From: Clostridia bacterium
GTDB lineage: Bacteria; Bacillota; Clostridia; Oscillospirales; Acutalibacteraceae
Assembly: GCA_900755995.1 (NCBI GenBank)
Contig: CAAEIM010000024.1
Location: forward strand, 1 to 43,809
Reading direction: 5' to 3'
DNA: 43,809 nt
The notes beneath the pieces are model-generated. The model worked only from the letters and a program-made list of their open reading frames with translations. It searched no databases and was not told where the DNA came from. The translations under genes were made by a program, and so were the position numbers. Positions 1 through 6,988 of the stretch are shown here, piece after piece (position 1 is the first letter of the stretch; each line of letters opens with the position of its first letter).

Positions 1-56
1 GGGCAAAGACCCGCCTCGCAGTCCGCAGACTGCGAAATCCCTTTGCTTGAAATAGC

Positions 57-144
57 GCAGGAGGGGAGAAAAACAGTCCGGTGGACTGTTTTTCGTGGGG
101 AACCCTCGCCGGGGGTTCCCCGGGCCTAACTGCTCCTCCCCTGC
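57..144. repeat. GC-rich multi-branched palindromic intergenic element
   Basis: An outer stem pairs 57-68 with 133-144 (12 pairs, one A-C mismatch and one G-U). Inside it sit two hairpins: 69-79 with 83-93 (11 bp, loop GGT) and 97-105 with 113-121 (9 bp, loop of 7). The first hairpin starts at the base after the outer stem, so the whole forms a three-way junction. A separate hairpin (17-23 with 28-34) lies just upstream. The hairpin at 69-93 has an A tract on one side and a T tract on the other, so it could terminate transcription in both directions. The element is much more GC-rich than the window around it. It may be a dispersed intergenic repeat, a small RNA or a terminator; the sequence alone does not decide. 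Confidence 0.6.
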
Positions 145-181
145 ATATTGCATAATGAAATGTACTTTTTCTACAAGTTAT

Positions 182-211
182 CAGCCGTATTTTTATATGC
201 GGCTGTTTTTT
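182..211 (+). terminator. Intrinsic terminator, plus strand
   Basis: A 9-bp stem (182-190 with 197-205, one G-U) is followed by six T on the plus strand. The minus-strand exit has no T tract, so the site points at transcripts coming from the left (the folded element or a gene before the window), although the nearest gene is the minus-strand ABC-F ATPase ending at 213. Confidence 0.65.
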
Positions 212-212
212 A

Positions 213-2108
213 CTAATCCGAAAGCTCTTCCCAGATTGCGTACTGCTCCTCTTGCTCGGCTTGCAGTTCCTCAAGCTTTTTGGTAAGCTCAATCAGCTTT
301 TCATAATCAGCCGCAACCTCCTCGTCAGAAAGCATTTCCTGAGTCTGAGCTATTTCCTTGTCAAGTCGTTCAATGGCTTCCTCAGCTTTTTTGAGCCTTG
401 TCTGCTTTTTGCGCTCCTCGCTCTGTCTTTGCTTTTGTGCAAAATAATCGTTCTGCGGCTTTTCTTTCTTAATTTCAGGTGCCTTTTCCTCGCTCTGTTC
501 AGCCCTGTTGTGCTCAACGTAATAGTCATAGTTGCCCAAATACTCGGTTATACCGTTCTTATCAAGTACAAGCACTCTGTCGGCAAGCTTATTAATAAAA
601 TAACGGTCATGGCTAATTATAAGCAGTGTGCCGGTGTAATCGGAAAGAGTCTTTTCGAGTTCCTCTCTTGAAGCTGAGTCAAGATGGTTTGTAGGCTCGT
701 CAAGCAAAAGAAAATTACTGCCCTGAAGCATTAGCTTTGCAAGCGAAATTCTCGCCCTTTCGCCGCCACTCATCTTTGAAAGCGGCTTAAACACCTCGTC
801 ACCTCTAAAAAGAAACGCAGCAAGTGCGTTGCGCACCTCGGTCTGAGTCATCTGAGGAAATTTATCCCAGATTTCATCAATAGCATTATTCTCAAGCTTG
901 AGATTTTGCTGTAGCTGGTCAAAATATCCTACGGTTACATTTGTACCGTATTCATAATCGCCATTGTCCTGAGGACATTTGCCGGTCAAAATTCTGAAAA
1001 GAGTAGTCTTTCCACAGCCGTTGCTGCCTAGGATAAATACCTTTTCTCCTTTTTTGATATGTATATTTACATCTGAAAACAGTTTTTTGTCGCCGAATGA
1101 CTTTGCAAGATTACGACAAAACAGAACGTCGCTGCCGCTCCCATACTTAGGCGTGAAACGCATTTTTACAGTATCAAGCTCATTTTCAGGTTTAACAAGC
1201 TGAGCCTTGATTCTGTCTGCTTCTTTTTGCTTGCTGGCTGCGGTAATAAAATTTCGTTCTCTGCCCCAGCGCCGTTGCTGCTCAACTATACTTTCAATGC
1301 GCTTAATCTCATTTAAGTCGTTTTCATACTTATTCTTTAAAGCCTCGTTATAAGCCTCTTTTTTCTTGATGAATTCAGAATATGCGCCCTTGTAGCACAT
1401 TGTTTTGCAATGCTCAAGCTCTATGGTCTTGTTTGTTACATTATCAAGAAAATATCTGTCGTGGCTGATAATTATCATTGCGCCCTTAAATTCACGCAAA
1501 AAGTTCTCAAGCCAGTTGACAGCATTAATATCGAGATGGTTTGTAGGTTCGTCAAGCAGGAGAAAATTGCTTTTTGAAAGCAAAAGCTTAGCAAGGCTCA
1601 GCTTTGAACGCTGACCTCCGCTGAGATTTCCTACAGGCATCTCAAGCTCCGCCTCTGTAAATCCCAGTCCGATAAGCGCCGAACGGGTTCTGCTCTTATA
1701 TGTAAGTCCTCCAAGTCTTTCATATTCATCAATAAGCCTTGTCTGGCGCTCTACAAGCGCATTGAGGTCACCGCTTTGGCTCTCAATAGCAGCCGTTATC
1801 TCGCTCAACTCCTGCTCCATATCGGCAAGATAATCAAACACAGACAACAGCTCATTAAAAATGCTTATTCTGGGATTATTGCAGGCATGCTGCTCCATAT
1901 ATCCAACCACGGTATCTTTTGCAAAGACAACATTTCCCGAGGTTTGAGCAATTTCTCCGTCAAGAATTTTAAAGAGAGTTGTTTTGCCCACTCCGTTTGC
2001 ACCGATAAAGCCAATTTTATCTCTTGCCTCTACCTCAAACGATACATCGGTAAACAGATTTCTTTCAATAAATGTCATTGTCAAATTACTTACAGATAAT
2101 GCGGGCAA
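213..2108 (-). CDS. ABC-F family ATP-binding protein
   Basis: Soluble protein of 631 residues with two ABC ATPase domains in one chain and no membrane segment, which is the ABC-F (ribosome-associated) layout. Walker A motifs are at about 36-44 (GANGVGKTT) and 361-369 (GSNGCGKTT). The signatures are LSGGQ at 162-166 and MSGGE at 446-450, and both Walker B regions read LLLDEPTNHLD. Between the domains lies a charged linker (about 240-310), the region that reaches the ribosomal P/E site in studied ABC-F proteins. Residues about 540-631 are a Lys/Glu-rich C-terminal coiled coil, as in longer ABC-F members. The start is a TTG at 2108 with GGAGGTG five bases upstream. Housekeeping translation factor versus antibiotic-protection protein cannot be decided from sequence; no drug link is visible nearby. 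Confidence 0.93.
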   Translation of the reverse strand: MPALSVSNLTMTFIERNLFTDVSFEVEARDKIGFIGANGVGKTTLFKILDGEIAQTSGNVVFAKDTVVGYMEQHACNNPRISIFNELLSVFDYLADMEQELSEITAAIESQSGDLNALVERQTRLIDEYERLGGLTYKSRTRSALIGLGFTEAELEMPVGNLSGGQRSKLSLAKLLLSKSNFLLLDEPTNHLDINAVNWLENFLREFKGAMIIISHDRYFLDNVTNKTIELEHCKTMCYKGAYSEFIKKKEAYNEALKNKYENDLNEIKRIESIVEQQRRWGRERNFITAASKQKEADRIKAQLVKPENELDTVKMRFTPKYGSGSDVLFCRNLAKSFGDKKLFSDVNIHIKKGEKVFILGSNGCGKTTLFRILTGKCPQDNGDYEYGTNVTVGYFDQLQQNLKLENNAIDEIWDKFPQMTQTEVRNALAAFLFRGDEVFKPLSKMSGGERARISLAKLMLQGSNFLLLDEPTNHLDSASREELEKTLSDYTGTLLIISHDRYFINKLADRVLVLDKNGITEYLGNYDYYVEHNRAEQSEEKAPEIKKEKPQNDYFAQKQRQSEERKKQTRLKKAEEAIERLDKEIAQTQEMLSDEEVAADYEKLIELTKKLEELQAEQEEQYAIWEELSD

Positions 2109-2152
2109 ATCAACACCTCCATCCTGATTATTATAATACTATATATTCTACA

Positions 2153-2530
2153 TTAAAATACGAAAAAGAGCAATACAAAATTTAAAATATGCCAAAGATT
2201 TACGAGTGAATAGATAGAAATTCCCACATACAACATTATATTTACCACTGTACTGTCATCAGCCTGCGCCCATTTGTTTACAAAACAGCACAGTAAAATA
2301 ACTGCAAGGGGAAGTATTCCTTTTATAATAACTGTTTGCCAAAAGTCATTTAGAACCGGTTGCATAACGGGGTTTGCCTCTGCAAAGTATCCGCTTGCAA
2401 GCAGTGCCTCAGTGCATATCCAATCTGTAATGTTTAGAAAATAAAGGAAAAATATTTTCTGATAAAAAGAAAATTTTACCCGCTTACTTTTCTCTGCCTT
2501 TTCAATAGCTGTGTTAATTGCCTCTGACAT
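2153..2530 (-). CDS. Small membrane protein, DUF5658-like
   Basis: 125-residue protein with three or four hydrophobic segments after a charged N-terminus. The stretch from NITDWICTEALLASG to EANPVMQP matches the pattern N..D...T..AL..G...EANP.M that I associate with DUF5658 membrane proteins; no function is established for them. The ATG at 2530 is preferred because GAGGTG lies six bases upstream; a GTG at 2539 would sit inside that site. It lies between trkH and the ABC-F gene with 44-base gaps, so it is probably cotranscribed. Its ribosome binding site is inside a hairpin (2539-2564). Confidence 0.75.
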   Translation of the reverse strand: MSEAINTAIEKAEKSKRVKFSFYQKIFFLYFLNITDWICTEALLASGYFAEANPVMQPVLNDFWQTVIIKGILPLAVILLCCFVNKWAQADDSTVVNIMLYVGISIYSLVNLWHILNFVLLFFVF

Positions 2531-2538
2531 AAAAATCA

Positions 2539-2564
2539 CCTCACAACTATTATTTGTTGAGAGG
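2539..2564 (-). promoter_or_regulatory. Hairpin covering the ribosome binding site
   Basis: On the minus strand CCTCTCAAC pairs with GTTGTGAGG (8 of 9 positions, one T-T) around an 8-base loop, directly after the trkH stop codon. The right arm contains the GAGG of the downstream gene. It could limit translation of that gene or act as a weak terminator, as TTTTT follows six bases after the stem. Confidence 0.55.
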
Positions 2565-2574
2565 CTGATAAATA

Positions 2575-4020
2575 TTACGATTTTTTCCAGGCTGACGGAG
2601 AAAACAATAGCAAAAGCGGATAAAGTTCGAGTCTGCCTGCAAGCATATCGAAAATAAATACTGTCTTCGACAATGCGCTGAAATCGGCATAGTTGCCAAC
2701 AGGGCCGACTGCACCAAGTCCGGGGCCTGTATTGTTAAGGCTTGCCGCCACAGCCGTAAAGGTAGTTGTAAAATCCATATTGTCTATTGAAATAAGCAAT
2801 AAACTGAACGCAAACACTCCAATGTACAGTACAAGATACATAGATGTGCTGCGCATTACATCATGGTTTACGGATTTTCCGTCCATTTTTACAAGCTTTA
2901 CGTTTCTCGGATGCACAAGGAGAGAAAATTCCTTCCTTACCTCCTTAAACAGCAGGATGATTCTTGAAATTTTAAAGCCGCCGCCTGTACTGCCGGCTGA
3001 CGCACCTATGAATGTTATAATAACAATTATAGTTTTTGAAAGCTCAGGCCATTGGTTTACATCAGTAAGTCCGAAGCCCGTTGTGGAAAGTATAGAGGTT
3101 ACATAGAAAAAGCTATGACGGAAAGCATCACACGGAGAATACATGGAGCTGATATTGATTGCAATGATTGCAGTTGAAAGTGCTGTTATTCCCAGATATA
3201 CCCACAGCTCCTCAAATTTGAGCGACTGCTTAAACTTGCGGGCGATTAAGCAAAGATAAACCGAGAAATTTACACCGAAAAGCATCATAAACACGGCAAT
3301 AACCATCTGAACATAGTAGCTGTCAAACGCAGCAATGCTGTTGTTGTAAATGCCAAAGCCGCCCGTTCCTGCCGTTGAAAAGCTGGTGTTGATTGCCTCA
3401 AACACATTAAGTCCGCCAAACAAAAGTAAAACAAACTCTACAGCAGTCAGGGTAATATAAACGCCGTAAAGCATAATAGCGTAGTTTCTCATTCTCGGCA
3501 CAGATTTGCCGACAATGGGACCGGGGCTTTCCGCCTTCATAAGGAAAATATTCTGCTGACCCCCAAGCTTTGGAATAATTGCGAGCAGGAACACAATAAC
3601 GCCCATACCGCCTAACCAGTGAAGAAAGCTTCTCCACATCAGCATACCCTTGCTGAGAGCTTCAACGTCGGTAAGAATGGTTGAGCCGGTTGTTGTAAAA
3701 CCGGAAACGGTTTCAAAAAATGCGTCTAAGAAAGACGGAATCTCGCCGCTTAGCCAAAACGGCATACAACCGGCAAGCGAAAGCAAAATCCAGCTCAATG
3801 CCGTTGCCGCAAAGCCTGCCTTTTGATAAATTACCATATCTTTAGGTTTTTTAACCTTTACGGCAAGTACGCCGAGTATTGCACAGACAATGCCTGTAAG
3901 CAAAAAGTACATTGCCTCCTCTTCTCCGTAAATCAAAGAGGTAACAGTGCCAATCTGCATTGCCACTGCCTCAACAACAAGCACCCATCCAAGAATATAA
4001 ATAATACTTCGTTTATTCAT
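2575..4020 (-). CDS. trkH: Trk/Ktr-type potassium channel subunit TrkH
   Basis: Polytopic membrane protein of 481 residues that forms the K+-conducting pore of the Trk/Ktr uptake system. The four selectivity-filter loops of the family can be seen: around TTGSTIL, STAGTGGFGIYN, STTGFGLTD and NNTGPGLG. The conserved segment between repeats (SAGSTGGGFKISRI) is also present. Length is usual for TrkH. The C-terminus has the family's ML.GRLE.YP ending. It starts 12 bases after the trkA stop codon on the same strand, with GAGG upstream of the ATG, so channel and regulatory subunit are made from one transcript. Confidence 0.95.
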   Translation of the reverse strand: MNKRSIIYILGWVLVVEAVAMQIGTVTSLIYGEEEAMYFLLTGIVCAILGVLAVKVKKPKDMVIYQKAGFAATALSWILLSLAGCMPFWLSGEIPSFLDAFFETVSGFTTTGSTILTDVEALSKGMLMWRSFLHWLGGMGVIVFLLAIIPKLGGQQNIFLMKAESPGPIVGKSVPRMRNYAIMLYGVYITLTAVEFVLLLFGGLNVFEAINTSFSTAGTGGFGIYNNSIAAFDSYYVQMVIAVFMMLFGVNFSVYLCLIARKFKQSLKFEELWVYLGITALSTAIIAINISSMYSPCDAFRHSFFYVTSILSTTGFGLTDVNQWPELSKTIIVIITFIGASAGSTGGGFKISRIILLFKEVRKEFSLLVHPRNVKLVKMDGKSVNHDVMRSTSMYLVLYIGVFAFSLLLISIDNMDFTTTFTAVAASLNNTGPGLGAVGPVGNYADFSALSKTVFIFDMLAGRLELYPLLLLFSPSAWKKS

Positions 4021-4032
4021 CTTATTTTAACC

Positions 4033-5388
4033 TCAATGCTTTAAAATGTCATCAAGGTCGCTCAGGCCTTTGTTTTTGGTAATTACTACTACAGTGTCAT
4101 CGCATAAAATTTTATCACTGCCCTGCGGTAAAATAATTTTGCCACGGCGGTTAATGCTGATAACCTGCAAATCATCCTTTAAATTAAGCTCCTGAAGCGG
4201 AATTCCCGTTACCCTTGAAGTACTGCGCACTCTGAATTCCAATGCTTCTACGGCGTCGTCATTAAGCTTATACAGGGTTTCTACATTACTTCCGAGCGAG
4301 TTTTGCATTGCTCGGATATAGCTTGCAATGTATTCTCCTGTAAGATTTTTAGGATGAATTATTGTTTTTATCTTTAAATTGTGAAGAATTGAGTCAAAGG
4401 AGGTGTTGTTCACCTTGGTTATAACCTTTGCTTTTGACACGCTCTGAATATAAAGCGAAATGAGAATGTTCTCCTCATCATAGTCCATAAGCGCAGCCAC
4501 GCCGTTTGCGTGTTCCAAGCCCTCGCTTAAAAGCAAATTCTGATCCATACAGTCGCCCTGAATAACAACGGCTTCGGGAAGAAGGTCGGTAAGCTCAAGG
4601 CAGCGGGCAGCGTTTTTTTCAATTATTTTAACGCTTGCGCCCGAAGCGAGGAGATTTTTAGCCAGATAATAAGAAATTTTACCTCCGCCGAGCAGAAGAA
4701 CATCTCTGCTTTTTCCTATGGAAACATTAATGCGCTTAAAAAATTTTGCCGCAACGTCCGCCTTGGAAGCAACCGAAATTTTATCTCCGCCAAGGAGGAC
4801 AAAGTCACCGTTAGGAATAAACACTTCGCCGGCTCTTTCTACAAGGCATATTCTCACCTTGCCCTTGAGAATATCAATCTCGCTGATTCTTTTGTTTATT
4901 ATAGCCGAATCATCCGGAATTGCCACCTTGATAAGCTCAACAGAACCTCTTGAAAAGGTATCAATTTCAAGCGCACCTGCAAATCTAAGCAGGCGGCTCA
5001 TTTCGTTTGCCGCTGTAAGCTCGGGATTTATAGACATTGAAAGTCCGAGAGTGTCTTTAATGCGGTGAATATCAGCCGCATATTCCGGATTTCTTACTCT
5101 TGCAATAGTGTGTGTTGCACCTGCCGCTTTAGCCATAAGGCAGGTATATAAATTAACCTCATCGTGAGCCGCCGCCGCAATAACAAGGTCAGCCCTGTCT
5201 GCTCCTGCTTCCGAAAGAACCTCATACGATGCACCGTTGCCCTCAATTCCCATTACATCAAGGGAGTTTGAAAGATTTGTCACGGCATAGCCGTCAATGT
5301 CAACAACGACAATATCGTGCCCCTCTTCGTTAAGCTGAGATGCGATAGACGTTCCGACCTTACCGCATCCAACAATTACTATCCTCAT
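4033..5388 (-). CDS. trkA: Trk potassium uptake regulatory subunit TrkA
   Basis: 451-residue cytoplasmic protein with two tandem RCK (TrkA-N plus TrkA-C) units. The first nucleotide-binding Rossmann loop is at the N-terminus (VGCGKVGTSI, residues 6-15) followed by the acidic end VVDID. The second begins near 230 (LLGGGKISYYLA) with IIEKN. This double arrangement is TrkA-like, unlike single-RCK KtrA. It gates TrkH in response to bound nucleotides (known for the family). The ATG at 5388 follows GAGG by seven bases. It is the first gene of the minus-strand group trkA-trkH-DUF5658-ABC-F. Confidence 0.95.
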   Translation of the reverse strand: MRIVIVGCGKVGTSIASQLNEEGHDIVVVDIDGYAVTNLSNSLDVMGIEGNGASYEVLSEAGADRADLVIAAAAHDEVNLYTCLMAKAAGATHTIARVRNPEYAADIHRIKDTLGLSMSINPELTAANEMSRLLRFAGALEIDTFSRGSVELIKVAIPDDSAIINKRISEIDILKGKVRICLVERAGEVFIPNGDFVLLGGDKISVASKADVAAKFFKRINVSIGKSRDVLLLGGGKISYYLAKNLLASGASVKIIEKNAARCLELTDLLPEAVVIQGDCMDQNLLLSEGLEHANGVAALMDYDEENILISLYIQSVSKAKVITKVNNTSFDSILHNLKIKTIIHPKNLTGEYIASYIRAMQNSLGSNVETLYKLNDDAVEALEFRVRSTSRVTGIPLQELNLKDDLQVISINRRGKIILPQGSDKILCDDTVVVITKNKGLSDLDDILKH

Positions 5389-5448
5389 ATAATTACCTCA
5401 TAAAAGATTGAAATACTTGAAGCAAAATTACAATCATAATTATAAATA

Positions 5449-5477
5449 ATGATACACCAAACATATACGAAAATCAA
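5449..5477 (-). promoter_or_regulatory. Putative promoter of trkA
   Basis: On the minus strand TTGATT (5477-5472) and TATCAT (5454-5449) are separated by 17 bases, about 60 bases before the trkA start. The match is partial and the region is AT-rich, so this is a moderate call. Confidence 0.4.
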
Positions 5478-5625
5478 TACAAAATCCTTAAAATATAGTT
5501 TTATTTGGTTTTGTTTAGTAAATTCCACAGTGAAATTCAATTTGGACGTTTATGAATATTTTTCTCTGCCTGATATTGCAATTCGGGCAAATAAAAAATT
5601 ATTTTATTCAGATTAAAAATAAGTG

Positions 5626-5654
5626 TTGACAAAATCAGGTAAATGATATATATT
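5626..5654 (+). promoter_or_regulatory. Sigma-A type promoter of the gntR-ABC operon
   Basis: Perfect -35 TTGACA (5626-5631), 17-base spacer, -10 TATATT (5649-5654). It is the strongest promoter in the 330-base divergent region 5389-5718; apart from this, the operator and the trkA promoter, I see only AT-rich sequence there. Confidence 0.75.
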
Positions 5655-5657
5655 TAA

Positions 5658-5682
5658 AGTGTATTAATTAGCTTAGTACAAT
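5658..5682 (+). promoter_or_regulatory. YtrA-like operator
   Basis: AGTGTA, 13 bases, TACAAT. This differs by one base from the inverted repeat AGTGTA-N13-TACACT that I recall for Bacillus subtilis YtrA. It starts four bases after the -10 box, so it covers the transcription start, a position where a bound repressor would block initiation. The gene directly downstream encodes a YtrA-type regulator, which suggests autoregulation. Confidence 0.6.
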
Positions 5683-5718
5683 AAATCTATTGGAGTACAA
5701 CAGACAGGAGGCATCAGA

Positions 5719-6096
5719 ATGATTCAGATTGATTTATCATCAAGAGTGCCAATCTATGAGCAGATTTGTACAAACGTAATCAGGCTTGCTTCGGCAGGCG
5801 TACTGAATCCGGGTGATAAGCTTCAGCCGGTACGGAGTCTTGCTGAGGAACTTGGTGTGAATCCGAATACGGTGGCTAAGGCGTATCGCTTGCTTGAAAG
5901 TGAGGGGTACATAATTTCCAATGTAGGCAGGGGAAGCTATGTATCGGATAAACTCACAAAGGCTTGCGCTGAAAGAGCTATTGTGTTGGAGGAGTTTAAA
6001 GAATCCACCAACAGGGCAAATCTGCTTAGCATTGATAAGGCTGAGTTGAATAAAATTATTGAAATTATTTATAATGGAGGTGGCTTGAGTGATTGA
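5719..6096 (+). CDS. GntR family transcriptional regulator, YtrA subfamily
   Basis: 125-residue protein. Residues about 1-75 are a GntR winged helix-turn-helix: it begins IDLSSRVPIYEQI, with recognition segment SLAEELGVNPNTVAKAYR and wing GYIISNVGRGSYV. Only about 50 residues follow, with no large effector domain, which is the YtrA subgroup linked to ABC exporters. The ATG is preceded by AGGAGG. The next gene (ABC ATPase) overlaps its end by eight bases, so the regulator and transporter are translationally coupled. It probably represses its own operon through the site at 5658-5682. In B. subtilis, YtrA responds to cell-wall antibiotics; that signal is only a possibility here. Confidence 0.92.
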   Translation: MIQIDLSSRVPIYEQICTNVIRLASAGVLNPGDKLQPVRSLAEELGVNPNTVAKAYRLLESEGYIISNVGRGSYVSDKLTKACAERAIVLEEFKESTNRANLLSIDKAELNKIIEIIYNGGGLSD

Positions 6097-6988
6097 AATT
6101 AATGGACTGACCAAGAGGTTTGGCAAGGTTGCTGCTGTTGACAATATGACAGTTAATATTTGCGACGGTTCGGTTGTAGGACTTGTAGGCAGCAACGGCA
6201 GCGGAAAATCAACACTTTTACGAATGCTTGCAGGTGTGTATGCACCTGACGGCGGCACAGTAAAAATCGATGGAATACAGCATTTTGATAACCCGGTTAC
6301 AAAGGGGGAGTGTTTCTTTATTCCTGACTTTCCGTATTTTTATAATTCAAGTACATTGGAAAGTACGGCTTTTCTTTACAGAAGACTATATCCTAACTGG
6401 AGTGAGGAGGAATATAATAAGTTTTGCTCTGTTTTCCCGATAAGCAGAACAGCGCCAATTATCAATATGTCAAAGGGTATGCAAAGACAGGCGGCACTTA
6501 TTTTAGCTCTTTCAACCTGTCCTAAGTATTTGTTCCTCGACGAAATTTTCGACGGACTTGACCCTGTAGTAAGGCATATGCTCAAGGGTATTTTAATTAA
6601 AAAGGTAGCGGATAACAGCACTACGGTTGTAATTGCTTCTCATAACCTCAGAGAGCTTGAGGATTTGTGCGACAGGCTCTGCCTTATGCACAGAGGAAAG
6701 ATGCTTTTTGAACGTGGCATAGACGATTTAAGAACAGGTTTGCGCAAGGTGCAGATTGCTTTTACCGAGCTGCCTTACAAGCCAAATCTTTTTGAGGGCA
6801 TAAACGTAGTTAATTTAACAAGGAACGGCAATATATTCAATGTTACTATAAAGGGAACAGAGCAGGAATTTATGCCAAAGCTAAAGGCTCTTAATCCTGC
6901 ATTTGTTTCTGCAATTCCTCTTACTTTGGAGGAAATATTTATCAGTGAAATGGGGGCGGCAGGATATGACATCCAAAGTATCCTTTAA
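6089..6988 (+). CDS. ABC transporter ATP-binding protein (YtrB/BcrA-like)
   Basis: 299-residue ATPase subunit. Walker A is GSNGSGKST near residue 34. The signature region reads NMSKGMQRQ, a degenerate form common in this exporter group, where SGG is replaced by SKG. Walker B is YLFLDEIFDGLDP, followed by the switch histidine in VIASHN. The last 80 residues form the extra C-terminal region usual for drug or lantibiotic ABC ATPases. It starts at a GTG with GGAGGTGG upstream, overlapping the gntR stop. The downstream permease begins inside its 3' end. It energises the permease encoded next. Confidence 0.92.
   Translation: MIEINGLTKRFGKVAAVDNMTVNICDGSVVGLVGSNGSGKSTLLRMLAGVYAPDGGTVKIDGIQHFDNPVTKGECFFIPDFPYFYNSSTLESTAFLYRRLYPNWSEEEYNKFCSVFPISRTAPIINMSKGMQRQAALILALSTCPKYLFLDEIFDGLDPVVRHMLKGILIKKVADNSTTVVIASHNLRELEDLCDRLCLMHRGKMLFERGIDDLRTGLRKVQIAFTELPYKPNLFEGINVVNLTRNGNIFNVTIKGTEQEFMPKLKALNPAFVSAIPLTLEEIFISEMGAAGYDIQSIL

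Noticed and set aside
5740..6258. Minus-strand open frame across gntR and the ABC ATPase start
   Set aside because: Overlaps two recognised genes and the protein has no family features.
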